Shown: positions 1-10,279, numbered from the stretch's first letter. The stretch: DNA of 64,000 nucleotides from Pannonibacter carbonis (GCF_003012935.1 NZ_PUDR01000005.1:62001-126000), one strand, 5' to 3'. The notes: a model not told the origin generated them from the sequence alone. Numbers and translations: made by a program.

Positions 1-1111
1 TGTCGAGCAGACCAAGTCCGCGTTCCAGCGTCTTGCGGAAACGGGTTTCTTCCAGCCGGAGCGTTTCGGTGATCAGCGCCTCGGCGCGCACCAGTTCCGG
101 ATAGGCCCGGCCCATCTCGCGGATGAGCGCCGGCACCAGCTTCCACAACAGCGGATCGCGCGCGCCCAGCAGATGGGCGTGGCGCATGCCACGGCGCATG
201 ATGCGGCGCAGCACATAGCCACGGCCTTCGTTGGACGGCAGCACGCCATCCGCAATCAGGAAGCAGGAGGAGCGCAGGTGGTCGGCAATGACCCGGTGGC
301 TGGACCGGGCCGCGCCTTCCGCCTCGACGCCCGTGGCATTGACCGAGGCGGAGATCAGCGCCCGGAACAGGTCGATGTCGTAATTGTCGTGCACGCCCTG
401 CAGCACGGCGGCGATGCGCTCGAGGCCCATGCCGGTGTCGATCGATGGACGCGGCAGCGCCAAACGGCCTTCCGGCGTCTGCTCATACTGCATGAACACG
501 AGGTTCCAGATCTCGATGAAGCGATCACCGTTTTCTTCCGGCGATCCCGGAGGGCCACCCCAGATGTGGTCGCCATGGTCATAGAAGATTTCCGAGCAGG
601 GACCACAGGGGCCGGTGTCCCCCATGCTCCAGAAATTGTCGGCGGTCGGGATACGGATGATCTTGTCGTCGCTCAGGCCGGCAATCTTCTTCCACAGCCC
701 GTGCGCCTCGTCGTCCTCGGAGTAGACAGTGACGGTCAGGCGGTGCTGCGGCAGGCCATATTCCTTGGTGATCAGGTTCCAGGCCAGTTCGATGGCCCGT
801 TCCTTGAAATAGTCGCCGAAGGAGAAATTGCCGAGCATCTCGAAGAAGGTGTGGTGGCGCGCGGTGTAGCCGACATTGTCGAGGTCATTGTGCTTGCCGC
901 CGGCGCGCACGACCTTCTGCGACGTGACGGCGCGGGCATAGTCGCGCTTTTCAAGGCCGGTGAAGACATTCTTGAACTGCACCATGCCGGCGTTGGTGAA
1001 CATCAGCGTCGGATCATTGCGCGGCACCAAGGGGCTGGAATCCACCACCTGGTGATCGTTCTTGGCAAAGTAGTCCAGAAACGCTGATCTGATCTCGTTT
1101 ACGCCGCTCAT
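1..1111 (-). CDS. alaS: Alanyl-tRNA synthetase, N-terminal part (cut by window edge)
   Basis: Reading the minus strand from the ATG at 1109-1111 gives about 370 residues beginning [15 protein letters not shown], then class II aminoacylation-domain sequence ([46 protein letters not shown]). The enzyme charges tRNA-Ala with alanine in the cytoplasm. The reading frame runs off the left edge, so the end of the catalytic domain, the editing domain and the C-Ala domain lie outside. It follows recA in the same direction, as in many alphaproteobacteria, but about 510 bp containing a repeat and two terminator hairpins separate them, so alaS probably has its own promoter between 1112 and 1270. Identification is secure. 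Confidence 0.97.
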   Translation of the reverse strand, partial: MSGVNEIRSAFLDYFAKNDHQVVDSSPLVPRNDPTLMFTNAGMVQFKNVFTGLEKRDYARAVTSQKVVRAGGKHNDLDNVGYTARHHTFFEMLGNFSFGDYFKERAIELAWNLITKEYGLPQHRLTVTVYSEDDEAHGLWKKIAGLSDDKIIRIPTADNFWSMGDTGPCGPCSEIFYDHGDHIWGGPPGSPEENGDRFIEIWNLVFMQYEQTPEGRLALPRPSIDTGMGLERIAAVLQGVHDNYDIDLFRALISASVNATGVEAEGAARSSHRVIADHLRSSCFLIADGVLPSNEGRGYVLRRIMRRGMRHAHLLGARDPLLWKLVPALIREMGRAYPELVRAEALITETLRLEETRFRKTLERGLGLLD

Positions 1112-1273
1112 CTGGGTCTCGCTCTTGTCTTTTCCGGGGCCGGCAGGCAACTCAGGGCGCGGCGTCTCGGCAGACGCTGCACCGGCTCAGCCCGCGCAAG
1201 CAATTCAAAGCCTTTTATCTTTCACCCCATTGTGTGTCCAGCGGCGAGGCCCTCGGGATACCGGCAAAGCAAA

Positions 1274-1298
1274 AGCCCCGGGGACGAATCCCGGGGCT
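1274..1298. terminator. Terminator-like hairpin, left copy flanking a repeat
   Basis: AGCCCCGGG and CCCGGGGCT pair around a 7-nt loop, preceded by an A-rich stretch (GCAAAAG). A related hairpin at 1553-1574, preceded by GCAAAAA, lies on the other side of the repeat at 1307-1542. Only the 1553-1574 copy is adjacent to a gene end (recA). Confidence 0.6.
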
Positions 1299-1306
1299 CA
1301 GACTGC

Positions 1307-1542
1307 TGACAAACCTACTCACGGTCATCCCGGCCCAGCTGAGCGTTAGCGAAGTGCCGAGCCGGGATCCAGACATCAGCCGCGCGAAGCGCGACAAACC
1401 TGTCAGTCGAAAGGTTTGCTGCGTTGACTTGACTATGGGCTCGCTCCCGCTCGCACAGACGCCCTGGATCCCGGATCTGCGGTTCGCTGACCGCTCACCT
1501 TGTCCGGAATGACGGCAAACTGACGAAACCCTAAGTTTGTCA
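1307..1542. repeat. Palindromic dispersed repeat, copy C
   Basis: The segment begins TGACAAACC and ends with GTTTGTCA, giving inverted termini. It contains GTCATCCCGGCC...GCCGAGCCGGGAT, with a diverged inverted partner (GGATCCCGGATCTGCG...GTCCGGAATGAC). The same plan, with closer sequence agreement between the two, appears at 33173-33338 and 41856-42022, and a variant lies at 11401-11586. This copy is longer and more diverged. No open reading frame is convincing, so it is a non-coding REP- or MITE-like element. Confidence 0.75.
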
Positions 1543-1552
1543 AAAGCAAAAA

Positions 1553-1574
1553 CCCCGGGAGAGGAACCCCGGGG
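1553..1574 (-). terminator. recA terminator hairpin
   Basis: CCCCGGG and CCCGGGG pair around an 8-nt loop. The hairpin lies about 50 bp beyond the recA stop codon and is followed, in the recA direction, by T residues. It resembles the hairpin at 1274-1298 across the intervening repeat. Confidence 0.7.
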
Positions 1575-1623
1575 CCTTGAAAGTCAGCAAGATCGCATCC
1601 GCCATGCCGGCGAACGGCAGAGC

Positions 1624-2694
<1,071 letters not shown>

Positions 2695-2745
2695 ATGCGA
2701 GGCTCCTTATTCCACGATGGACTCGCCGTTTCAAACTCAGCTTTT

Positions 2746-2760
2746 GTACCTTTTTTGTTC
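2746..2760 (-). promoter_or_regulatory. Degenerate LexA box
   Basis: GTACCTTTTTTGTTC (plus strand) is GTAC-N7-GTTC, one mismatch from the alphaproteobacterial SOS box GTTC-N7-GTTC. It is about 52 bp upstream of the recA ATG. Confidence 0.4.
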
Positions 2761-2812
2761 TCGTTTGCCAAGCCCGTTTACACAATTGATATTTATCCTG
2801 AATTATCAAATC

Positions 2813-2827
2813 GTTCCTTGTATGTTC
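2813..2827 (-). promoter_or_regulatory. LexA (SOS) box upstream of recA
   Basis: GTTCCTTGTATGTTC is a perfect match to GTTC-N7-GTTC, the LexA-binding consensus of alphaproteobacteria (Caulobacter, rhizobia, Rhodobacter). It lies 119 bp upstream of the recA start in an AT-rich segment. Confidence 0.75.
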
Positions 2828-3042
2828 GCACTCATAGACACAAATATGCCGCAACGTAAATTTACAACCTGCAAGACGAAATTCGCAACACCCCGGGAAT
2901 CAGCTGGCTTGCCCGCGCAGGCCGGTCCTGATACGCCGCCCGCTTGTGCCTTCGGGTTTTCCATCAAGGTGTCTGGCGCCGCCTGGCATCGGATCACAAG
3001 AAGGGCTCCGAACTTCACCCAGGTCCCGGCCACAGGTTGTCC

Positions 3043-3957
3043 ATGATGAACCCCCGCGCCATCGCCTGCTTCGGCGCTGTCCATGCCGATCTCATCGCCC
3101 ATGGCGCAAGACCCGTCCTGCGCGAGACCTCGACACCGGGCACGATTGCCATGACCCCCGGCGGAGTGGCCACCAATGTGGCCCGTGCCCTTGCCCGGCT
3201 GGGCGTCCCGGCTTACCTCGCCGGCGCTGTCGGAACCGACAGCGACGGGATCAGCCTACACAGGCTTTTATCAGAAGAAGGGATCGACCTGTCCGCACTG
3301 GCGCGCACCGACCTGCCGACAGGCCGCTATGTCGCCCTGCATGATCCGGGCGGCAGCCTTGCAGGTGCAATCTGCGACACCACCATCACAGACAGTCTCG
3401 ACGCCGGGTTCATTGCCCATGCCGCAGGACTTCTTGACGCATGCCCGATCTGGTTCGCCGAGGCCAACCTGCCCGATGACGCGCTGGCAGAGCTGGCCGA
3501 ACGGGCTGGCGAGCGGCTGTTGGTCGCCGATGCCGTTTCCAGTGCCAAGGCGCCGCGCCTTGCCGCCCTCGCCGGACGGCTCGACCTAGTGTTCCTGAAC
3601 CGGGCGGAGGCTGCCGCCTGGACGGGCTTTGCCGAGGCAAAACCGGCCGTTCCACTGGCGCTGGCCGTTGCAGCCCTCGGCTCGCGCCAGGTTGTGCTGA
3701 GCGACGGGGCCGGACTGCTGACGATTGTCGAGGGCGGCAGGCCGCTGCAGATCGAGCCGTCCCCGGTCGAGATCGTCGATGTCACCGGCGCTGGCGACGC
3801 CCTGATCGCCGGCACCCTAGCGGGCCTGGCTCACGGCCTGCAGCTGGAGGATGCAGCCCATGCCGGGCTCATTGCGGCCCGGCTGACACTCGAGGCCACG
3901 GGCGCGGTCGCGCCTGATCTTGCATGGGACAATATCTGCCCGGTTCTGGCCCCCTGA
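3043..3957 (+). CDS. psuK: PfkB-family kinase, probable pseudouridine kinase
   Basis: The 304-residue protein has the ribokinase/PfkB fold signatures: an N-terminal GGVATN substrate/lid motif (residues 40-45) and the C-terminal DVTGAGDA motif whose Asp252 is the catalytic base. PfkB kinases phosphorylate many sugars and nucleosides. The assignment to pseudouridine rests on the next gene, pseudouridine-5'-phosphate glycosidase, 82 bp downstream on the same strand. Together they would convert pseudouridine to uracil and ribose-5-phosphate. The tandem ATGs at 3043 and 3046 begin at the conserved fold; an upstream in-frame ATG at 2944 would add 33 residues that do not look conserved. No strong ribosome-binding site is visible. 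Confidence 0.85.
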   Translation: MMNPRAIACFGAVHADLIAHGARPVLRETSTPGTIAMTPGGVATNVARALARLGVPAYLAGAVGTDSDGISLHRLLSEEGIDLSALARTDLPTGRYVALHDPGGSLAGAICDTTITDSLDAGFIAHAAGLLDACPIWFAEANLPDDALAELAERAGERLLVADAVSSAKAPRLAALAGRLDLVFLNRAEAAAWTGFAEAKPAVPLALAVAALGSRQVVLSDGAGLLTIVEGGRPLQIEPSPVEIVDVTGAGDALIAGTLAGLAHGLQLEDAAHAGLIAARLTLEATGAVAPDLAWDNICPVLAP

Positions 3958-4039
3958 TCCGCCGGCATTCCGGTATCATCCCCTCAATCCCTGTCATTCG
4001 AAACGCCTGTTTCAAATCCAAAGCCACAAGGAACACGCC

Positions 4040-4990
4040 ATGTCCGCCACGCTGCCCCTGTCCGCGCTGCCCGTCGATGCCGCAGGCCTGCTGCAGTTCT
4101 CCCGCGAAGTCGCCGAAGCGCGCGCGCAAGGACAGCCCATCGTCGCGCTGGAATCCACCATCATCACCCATGGCATGCCATTCCCGCAGAATGTCGAGAC
4201 CGCGCGCCAGGTCGAGGCCGATATCCGCGCTGCCGGTGCTGTGCCGGCAACAATCGCCGTTCTTGATGGCAGGATCCGCATCGGCCTTGATGACGTCGAT
4301 CTCGACCGTCTTGGCCAGGCGACAGGCGTGATGAAATGTTCGCGCGCCGACCTTGCCATCGCCATAGCTACCGGCCGCCCTGGTTCCACCACGGTTGCCG
4401 CCACCATGATGGCCGCCCATCTGGCCGGGATCGCGGTCTTTGCCACCGGCGGAATTGGCGGAGTGCACAAGGGCGCTGAGACCAGCTTCGACGTCTCCGC
4501 CGACCTTGACGAACTCTCGCGCACCCCGGTCTGTGTCGTCTGCGCCGGAGCCAAGGCCCTGCTGGATATCCCGAAAACGCTGGAAGTCCTGGAAACGCGC
4601 GGCGTGCCGGTCGTCTCCTATGGCGTGGACGAGGTGCCGGCTTTCTGGTCGCGCACAAGCGGCCTGCCCTCCCCGTACCGGATGGACAGCGCGGAAGACC
4701 TAGCCCGGCTGATCCGGGCCCGCCAGATCTTTGGCGACCACGGCGGTGTGCTGGTCGCCAACCCGGTGCCGACGGAGGCCGAGATCCCGCAGGCCGAGAT
4801 GGCAGGGTTCATCAATGCTGCCATCGCCGAGGCTGACCGTCGCGGCATTCGCGGCAAGACCGTGACGCCCTTCGTCTTGGCGCTGATCTTCGAACTGACC
4901 AAGGGCCGCAGCCTCGTCACCAACATCGCGCTGGTGCGGAACAACGCCCGGCTGGCCGCCGCCATCGCCGTCGCACTGACCGGAAGCTGA
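4040..4990 (+). CDS. psuG: Pseudouridine-5'-phosphate glycosidase
   Basis: The 316-residue protein carries the PsuG hallmarks VALESTIITHGMPFPQN (Glu38), ATGGIGGVHKGAE, DVSADLDEL and VCAGAKALLDI. Lys172 in the last motif probably corresponds to the lysine that forms a covalent intermediate in the E. coli enzyme. It reversibly splits pseudouridine-5'-phosphate into uracil and ribose-5-phosphate. The ATG at 4040 is preceded by AAGGAA at a good distance; an in-frame ATG at 3920 lies inside psuK and is rejected. It forms a two-gene unit with the upstream kinase. No pseudouridine transporter is adjacent. Confidence 0.96.
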   Translation: MSATLPLSALPVDAAGLLQFSREVAEARAQGQPIVALESTIITHGMPFPQNVETARQVEADIRAAGAVPATIAVLDGRIRIGLDDVDLDRLGQATGVMKCSRADLAIAIATGRPGSTTVAATMMAAHLAGIAVFATGGIGGVHKGAETSFDVSADLDELSRTPVCVVCAGAKALLDIPKTLEVLETRGVPVVSYGVDEVPAFWSRTSGLPSPYRMDSAEDLARLIRARQIFGDHGGVLVANPVPTEAEIPQAEMAGFINAAIAEADRRGIRGKTVTPFVLALIFELTKGRSLVTNIALVRNNARLAAAIAVALTGS

Positions 4991-5377
4991 CGCTGCCCTG
5001 CCGTGTCGAACGGATCCCAGATGTCTGCGCCTGACATCCAACGGACGCACCTGACGCAGTGTCACGTTCCGGTTACAGGCAGTAGGGATATGATTGACCT
5101 GACCTGCCAAGGCGTTGACTTCATCGCACCGGACTGACCTACTTGGTGCACTGCGCCATGCGAGTGGCCGGGATGAAGGCATCGCCTGGGTGGTGATGCT
5201 CTCATCGCCCGCCGGGCGGGCGCCAAAGGGGCAGGAACGGGACGCAACGGCAGCTTTCGGGCAGAACAGCTCGCCGTCGTTCGCAAAACAGGCCGAAAGG
5301 CCGGACAACAACGGCCACGACGGCCGGCGGATGCCATGGCGGGAGCCTGTCTCCCGTCCATGAACAAGGAGCGGCAA
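4991..5377. other. Intergenic region before the TelA-like cluster
   Basis: This 387-bp gap has no credible gene. A short perfect hairpin (GCCCGCC and GGCGGGC) is at 5207-5221. GTTGACTT near 5113 could be part of a -35 element but has no clear -10 partner. Confidence 0.4.
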
Positions 5378-6547
5378 ATGACCGAAACGACTGCGCTTTC
5401 TCCCCTCCAGTACCTCGACAAGGCCGTTGGCGCCCTGCGCGACATGGGCCTGATGCCCGAAACCCAGGCCGATGCGCCGATCAACGCGCTGCTGGAACAG
5501 ATTTCCGACCTGTCGCCGGACAAGATCGCGGTCATCACCCGCACCCTCGGCCAGGCATCGACCTTCAACGAGGTGGTCCGCACCCAGATCCAGACGATGT
5601 CCATCGGTGAGCGCTACGAGACCATCACCGAAGCCTTCAACTCGATCCGCGACGATGCCAAGGCGCTGGTCGACCAGCTCGCCGACGGCAAGATCTCCTT
5701 CATGGAGAACCTGTCCAATCGCTGGCGCGACATGCGCCGCGGCACGATTTCCGACCGCTTCGACGACATCCGCAAGACCTATATCGAGGTCGCCAAGGCC
5801 ACCAAGGACCAGATCGAACGCGAGCAGGTCATCCTCAACGCCTATCGCGACTATCGCGGCGCGCTGAAGCAGGCCGAGGTGCTGGCGCTGGAAGTGCTCA
5901 ACACGGCGACCGCCAAGCTCGACGCCGCCAAGACAGCGCTGGAGGCCGCCTCGGCCGAAGTCTCCGCCTATACCGGAACCGACGCGGCCGCAAAGGCCCG
6001 GCTGGAACTGGCCCGCGACGAGCAGATGCGCCGGATGCAGGACGAGGAAAAGCGGTACCAGGTCGCCAAGGACCTCGCCGACAACCTGACCATCGGCTAC
6101 AACACCTCCGAAGTCATCATGGTCCGCCTGCTGCAGACCACCAATGCCAAGGAACGGGTCTACGCCCAGTCGGTCAGCTTCTTCTCCACCAACGAGTCCG
6201 TGCTGACGGCACTGAACGCGTCCTTCACAGGCCTGCAGGGCCTGCATGAATCGACCGAGACGCTGAACGCCATGAAGGACGGGGTCAACAAGAGCCTCGA
6301 GACCCTTGCCGAAATCGGTGGCGCGGTGCAGGAAGCTGCAATCAAGGCCGGTTATGGCCCGACCGTCCAGGCTGCCTCGGTGAAGAAACTCGTCGACAGC
6401 GTCATTTCCTTCCAGGAAAATTCCCGCTCGATCATCAACGAGATGCGCGAGATGTCGACCAAGAACTCCGAGGAGATCCGTGTGGCAGTGGAAGACGGCA
6501 AGCGCCGCCTTGCCAAGCTCACCGCCGAAGGCGCGGCCCTGCGCTGA
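5378..6547 (+). CDS. TelA/YaaN-like coiled-coil protein
   Basis: The 389-residue soluble protein is almost wholly alpha-helical, with heptad-like Ala/Glu/Lys stretches at about 130-260 and 300-389 and no signal peptide or membrane segment. The run FNEVVRTQIQTMSIGERYETITEAFNSIRDDAK and later helices resemble the TelA/KlaA/YaaN group ('toxic anion resistance') and proteins filed as 'cell surface protein' in alphaproteobacteria. I recognise this from pattern, not a search. The ATG at 5378 follows AAGGAG by 6 nt. It heads a three-gene unit with a membrane protein and a second coiled-coil protein. The biochemical role is unknown; membrane or envelope stress is an inference from the TelA link. Confidence 0.6.
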   Translation: MTETTALSPLQYLDKAVGALRDMGLMPETQADAPINALLEQISDLSPDKIAVITRTLGQASTFNEVVRTQIQTMSIGERYETITEAFNSIRDDAKALVDQLADGKISFMENLSNRWRDMRRGTISDRFDDIRKTYIEVAKATKDQIEREQVILNAYRDYRGALKQAEVLALEVLNTATAKLDAAKTALEAASAEVSAYTGTDAAAKARLELARDEQMRRMQDEEKRYQVAKDLADNLTIGYNTSEVIMVRLLQTTNAKERVYAQSVSFFSTNESVLTALNASFTGLQGLHESTETLNAMKDGVNKSLETLAEIGGAVQEAAIKAGYGPTVQAASVKKLVDSVISFQENSRSIINEMREMSTKNSEEIRVAVEDGKRRLAKLTAEGAALR

Positions 6548-6668
6548 CATGATGCGTTTGCGGCCGCACTGATCTTGCCACGCGCCCTGGTTCCGGCATT
6601 GCCGGTGCGGCCGGGACACCTCTTTTCAAGCGCATTCCACGGACCCATATGCGGGTCGGAGGATCTCG

Positions 6669-7607
6669 ATGGCCGATACGGCGAATGCAGGGCAGCCGCC
6701 CCTCGACGACCTGATGATGGCGATGGATGTGGTGGACACGCTCCGCCACGATGACGCCCTGGTGCAGCGCGAGCTTGGCAAGGATACCAGTGATGCCGCC
6801 CTGATTGCGCGGCTGCGCGAAATCTATGCCTCGCAGGGAATATCGGTTCCCGACCGTATCCTCGAACAGGGCGTCAGTGGCCTGAAGCAGGACCGCTTCG
6901 TCTATGCCCCGCCCGCCGCAGGCTTCTCGCGGACGCTGGCGCTTGCCTATATCCGCCGGGGTATGATCGCAAAATTCGGTGGCATTGCCGTGGCGCTGAT
7001 CCTTGCCGCCGTCATCGGCTGGCAGACGCTCGTCGTTGCCCCCCGCGAGCGGGCCGCCGTGACGCTGGCTCAGGAACTGACCACGGGCATTCCGGCCGAA
7101 GTGGCCCGGCTGACCGGGGCCATCGACCGGCTGAGCCAGGATCCGGCTGCGCTGACCCAGGCCGTGACCCTTGCAACCGACGCTGACCGCGCCGTCCAGG
7201 CCAAGGATCTGACGGCCGCACGCAAGGCGGTTGCTGATCTCGCCGCGCTGGAGGCCGAACTGAGCACCCGTTTCGAGGTGCGCATCGTCTCGCGGCCCGG
7301 AACACCGACCGGCGTCACCCGCATTCCGGACGTCAACCGCGCCACGCGAAACTTCTATCTCCTGGTGGAAGCCATCGGCCCGGATGGCAAGGCGCTGCAG
7401 CGGACCATCATCTCGGAAGAAGACCGCAAGCCCAAGACCGTCACCATCTGGGGCCAGCGCGTCCCGGAAGCCGTCTTCAACCGCATCCGCGACGACAAGG
7501 CCAAGGACGGGATTGTCCAGGACGCCGTGCTCGGAACCAAGGCCCGTGGCAAGCTCGACATCGACTGGGCCATGAAGGTCGAAAACGGAGCGATCACAAC
7601 ATGGTAA
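6669..7607 (+). CDS. DUF6384-like single-pass membrane protein
   Basis: The 312-residue protein starts with a conserved cytoplasmic motif (PLDDLMMAMDVVDTLRHDD, residues 11-29), has one strong transmembrane segment at about 103-123 (GGIAVALILAAVIGWQTLVV), and then a C-terminal region of about 190 residues rich in charged helices, beta strands and conserved-looking WGQRVPEAVF. The start matches what I recall of DUF6384 proteins. The ATG at 6669 follows a GGAGG-type site. It is 121 bp after the TelA-like gene and 31 bp before the coiled-coil gene, so the three are probably co-transcribed. It would tether the system to the inner membrane. No enzymatic motif is visible. Confidence 0.65.
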   Translation: MADTANAGQPPLDDLMMAMDVVDTLRHDDALVQRELGKDTSDAALIARLREIYASQGISVPDRILEQGVSGLKQDRFVYAPPAAGFSRTLALAYIRRGMIAKFGGIAVALILAAVIGWQTLVVAPRERAAVTLAQELTTGIPAEVARLTGAIDRLSQDPAALTQAVTLATDADRAVQAKDLTAARKAVADLAALEAELSTRFEVRIVSRPGTPTGVTRIPDVNRATRNFYLLVEAIGPDGKALQRTIISEEDRKPKTVTIWGQRVPEAVFNRIRDDKAKDGIVQDAVLGTKARGKLDIDWAMKVENGAITTW

Positions 7608-7638
7608 CGGCGCGGGCGAACACAGGGAGCAAGGCCAG

Positions 7639-9078
7639 ATGCTGAGCGGACGCCAGACCCTCGGCTCCATCGAACAGGCGCTGGCCGACCTGCGCCGCGA
7701 GGAAGCCGAACTCAACCACCGCATCGAACGGGCGACCCGCGCCGTCTCTGACCTGCACGCGCAGCAGGGCGAAGTGTTCTCTGCGCTCGCCCGCTTCCGC
7801 CTCGACACCGGCAAGGCCGATGACATCGACAACCGGCTGGGCGGCGCGTCAAAGGGCGCGCGCTTGCTGCTCGACACACGATCGAAAGAGATTGCAGCCC
7901 TGACCGAGCGCCTTCGCCTCAAGGAAGCCAAACGGGCGGAACTGCAGCGCGAGCGGGAAAAGCTGGCGGATGCGCGCGATAGTGCCGAGGACCAGTTGGA
8001 AGAGCTCTCCGGCAAGCTCCGCGAGAAACTGGCCGCCGACAGCACCTTCCAGGCCCTGAAGCAGGCCGCCGAAACGGCACAGACCATGGCTGAGGCTGCA
8101 AGGTCCAAGGCCGCAACAGCAGCGGCCGACAAGGCGGAGAAGGGCAAGGCCTATGAAAGCGACCCGCTGTTCCTGTATCTGCTTCAGCGCGGCTTCGGCA
8201 CCACGTCCTATGCCTCGAGCGGCCTGATCCGCAGCATGGACCGCTGGGTGGCCCGGATCATCCAGTTCGAGGCCGCACGGCCCAATTATGTCATGCTGAC
8301 CGAAATTCCCGAGCGGCTGGCAGCCCATGCCGCCCGGATCGAGGTTGAGGCCGCCGAAGCGCTGGAAACCTTGCAACAGGCGCAGCGCAAGGCAGCGGCA
8401 GACCTTGCCGGCCAGGATCTCAACTCCGTCATCGAGCAAAAGACAGCCGCCATCGTGACGCAGGATCAGTCGCTCGAAGACCTTGAGCGGGAAATCGCCG
8501 CGCTGAGTGCCGAGTTGCAGCGCTACGCAAATGGCGAGGACGACACCTACAAGGCCGCCGAAGGCAAGCTGGCCGAAGTCTTGAAGATGACCGATCTCAC
8601 GGACCTGTTCCGTGCCGCGCTAGATACGCCCTCGCTGGAGGACGAGAAGCTGGTGCGCCAGTTGCAGGAAATCGAGGCGCAGGTGAATGACCTGACCCGC
8701 GAAGTGCGGCAGGACAAGGAACTGCAGCGCGACCTGTCGCGCCGGCGCGAGGAACTGACCAAGGTTGCCGGCCAGTTTCGCCAGAGCGGCTATGATGGCT
8801 GGGATTCCACCTTCAAGGACGACAACCTGACCACGGTGCTGCTCGGTGAACTGGTCAAGGGTGCCATCACCGGTGCCGACTACTGGGCACGCGCCAAGCG
8901 CTCGCACAGCCGCAAGCCATCGAACCGGCGCCAGGCCGGCTTGCCAGGCGGGTTCGGTGGTGGTCTCGGCGGCGGCCTTCCGGGCGGCTTCGGTGGCGGG
9001 TCTGGTGGTGGGTCGCGGAGCGGATCCGGCAGCAATTCCTCCGGCGGCGACGGGTTCCGCACCGGGGAAACATTCTGA
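7639..9078 (+). CDS. Coiled-coil protein with Gly-rich C-terminal tail
   Basis: The 479-residue protein has long predicted coiled coils at about 10-170 and 235-385, divided by a more globular patch (about 170-230, DPLFLYLLQRGFG...SYASSGLIRSMDRWVARI). It ends in a tail of about 45 residues made almost only of Gly, Ser and a few Phe/Leu/Pro (GGFGGGLGGGLPGGFGGGSG). There is no signal peptide or transmembrane segment. The Gly-rich tail resembles those of TPM/YgcG proteins but there is no TPM domain. It is the third gene of the cluster starting at 5378. Function unknown; a filament- or scaffold-forming role is only an inference from composition. Confidence 0.6.
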   Translation: MLSGRQTLGSIEQALADLRREEAELNHRIERATRAVSDLHAQQGEVFSALARFRLDTGKADDIDNRLGGASKGARLLLDTRSKEIAALTERLRLKEAKRAELQREREKLADARDSAEDQLEELSGKLREKLAADSTFQALKQAAETAQTMAEAARSKAATAAADKAEKGKAYESDPLFLYLLQRGFGTTSYASSGLIRSMDRWVARIIQFEAARPNYVMLTEIPERLAAHAARIEVEAAEALETLQQAQRKAAADLAGQDLNSVIEQKTAAIVTQDQSLEDLEREIAALSAELQRYANGEDDTYKAAEGKLAEVLKMTDLTDLFRAALDTPSLEDEKLVRQLQEIEAQVNDLTREVRQDKELQRDLSRRREELTKVAGQFRQSGYDGWDSTFKDDNLTTVLLGELVKGAITGADYWARAKRSHSRKPSNRRQAGLPGGFGGGLGGGLPGGFGGGSGGGSRSGSGSNSSGGDGFRTGETF

Positions 9079-9123
9079 TCTTTTGTTGCCGCTAATCGAA
9101 ACCGCAGGAAGCAAGGCAAAGTC

Positions 9124-9627
9124 ATGTCCGATCCAGCGCTCTACCAGCGATTCGCCGCCTATAACTCCTGGATGACATCGAAGCTCTACAGCGCCGCAGC
9201 CGGCCTTGACGATGCAACGCGCAAGGCGGATCGCGGCGCATATTTCCGCTCGGTCCATTCGACCCTCAACCACATACTTTTTGGTGACATGGTCTGGATG
9301 AGCCGTTTCACCGGCGCACCGGCGGCCGATCGCGGCATGGGCGTTGATATCCATGATGATTTTGAGGGGCTGCGCCAGGCGCATCTGGAGCAATGCGGCC
9401 GCATCCTTGACTGGACGCTGGACCTGACGCCGCAGTGGCTGGCAGATGATCTCACCTGGACCAGCACCGACGGCAGCCGCGTCAGCACCCGTCCGCGCTG
9501 GCTTCTGGTCAGCCACATGTTCAATCACCAGACGCATCATCGTGGCCAGATCACCACACTCCTGTCACAGTTGGAGGTGGATATCGGTGTGACAGACCTT
9601 CCTTTCATGCCGGATCTGGTTATGTGA
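9124..9627 (+). CDS. DinB-family putative metal-dependent hydrolase
   Basis: The 167-residue four-helix-bundle protein has the DinB/YfiT-type histidine triad: His50 (STLNHILFGD), His135 and His139 (MFNHQTHHRGQ), which bind a divalent metal. Members include thiol-dependent S-transferases (bacillithiol, mycothiol, glutathione types) and many proteins of unknown activity. The substrate cannot be told here. The gene is 45 bp downstream of the coiled-coil gene on the same strand and could share its transcript. Length is normal for the family and the start is supported by N-terminal family sequence (YQRFAAYNSWMTSKLY). Confidence 0.88.
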   Translation: MSDPALYQRFAAYNSWMTSKLYSAAAGLDDATRKADRGAYFRSVHSTLNHILFGDMVWMSRFTGAPAADRGMGVDIHDDFEGLRQAHLEQCGRILDWTLDLTPQWLADDLTWTSTDGSRVSTRPRWLLVSHMFNHQTHHRGQITTLLSQLEVDIGVTDLPFMPDLVM

Positions 9628-9730
9628 TGGACCATTGTCCAAAGACGTTTCTGAAACAGGGTGCCGGTTAGCACAGGCTCCACCGTCGCCCCGGTTGCCG
9701 ACCGAACCGGCCAAGCCGAAGGATCGCGCC

Positions 9731-10225
9731 ATGCGCCAGTCGCTCACCGTCGTCGCACTCGCCGCCACTCTTGCCGCTTGCCAGTCCTCGCGGCCTGTGC
9801 CGACGGCCCCTGCCCTTCCCGCCCAGCCGGCCCTGTCCGTTCCCGCCGGTGCGCAGTCGTTGACCATAGCGGCCAGCCCGGAACAGGTGCGCGCAGCCCT
9901 GGTCGAAAGCGCCCAGCAGCGCGGCACGCCGGTTGTGCAGCAGGATGCCAACATGGTTGTGATCGAGCGAAAGATGACCGGTGCGAACCCGGCGCTGGAT
10001 GCCGAATTCGGTGCCTCCGACAATGGCGACCGGGTCATCCGCGTGCGCGTCCGCTTCACCGGAGAGCCCTGCAACACGCTTGCGGTGCAGGATCTGGCGG
10101 TGATCAACAACGCCCGCACGGCGCTGGAACAGAGCTTCGTGCTGCCGGGCAACGCCAACACCATGGACAGCCTGAAGGGCCTCAAGTCCCGCGCGGAGCA
10201 GACGTCGGGCTGCCCGGCGGTCTGA
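9731..10225 (+). CDS. Putative lipoprotein of unknown function
   Basis: The 164-residue product begins with a signal peptide ending in a lipobox (LAAC, Cys18), so it is probably acylated and anchored to the inner or outer membrane. After a Pro/Ala-rich linker (about 20-40), a small alpha/beta domain follows (AAALVE...VVQQDANMVVIERKM...RVRVRFTGEPC). It has two further Cys residues (in GEPC and SGCP) that might form a disulfide. I do not recognise a specific family. The start at 9731 is chosen because it creates the signal peptide; an in-frame ATG at 9635 would bury it. Confidence 0.7.
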   Translation: MRQSLTVVALAATLAACQSSRPVPTAPALPAQPALSVPAGAQSLTIAASPEQVRAALVESAQQRGTPVVQQDANMVVIERKMTGANPALDAEFGASDNGDRVIRVRVRFTGEPCNTLAVQDLAVINNARTALEQSFVLPGNANTMDSLKGLKSRAEQTSGCPAV

Positions 10226-10279
10226 TAGCGGAACTTGCAGCGGTAGGTCCTCTGACGGCCACAAGGGAGCCGATGAACT

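Larger units (their letters stand above)
2695..3042. other. Divergent intergenic region recA / psuK
   Basis: This 348-bp gap separates two divergent genes. The recA-proximal half is AT-rich and holds the SOS-box candidates at 2746-2760 and 2813-2827. I see no convincing sigma-70 promoter for psuK and no RNA gene. Confidence 0.6.

Noticed and set aside
4700-6619. A 639-codon open frame antisense to the TelA-like gene
   Set aside because: It is the mirror of strong GC-rich codon bias in the real gene and shows no family sequence or ribosome-binding site.
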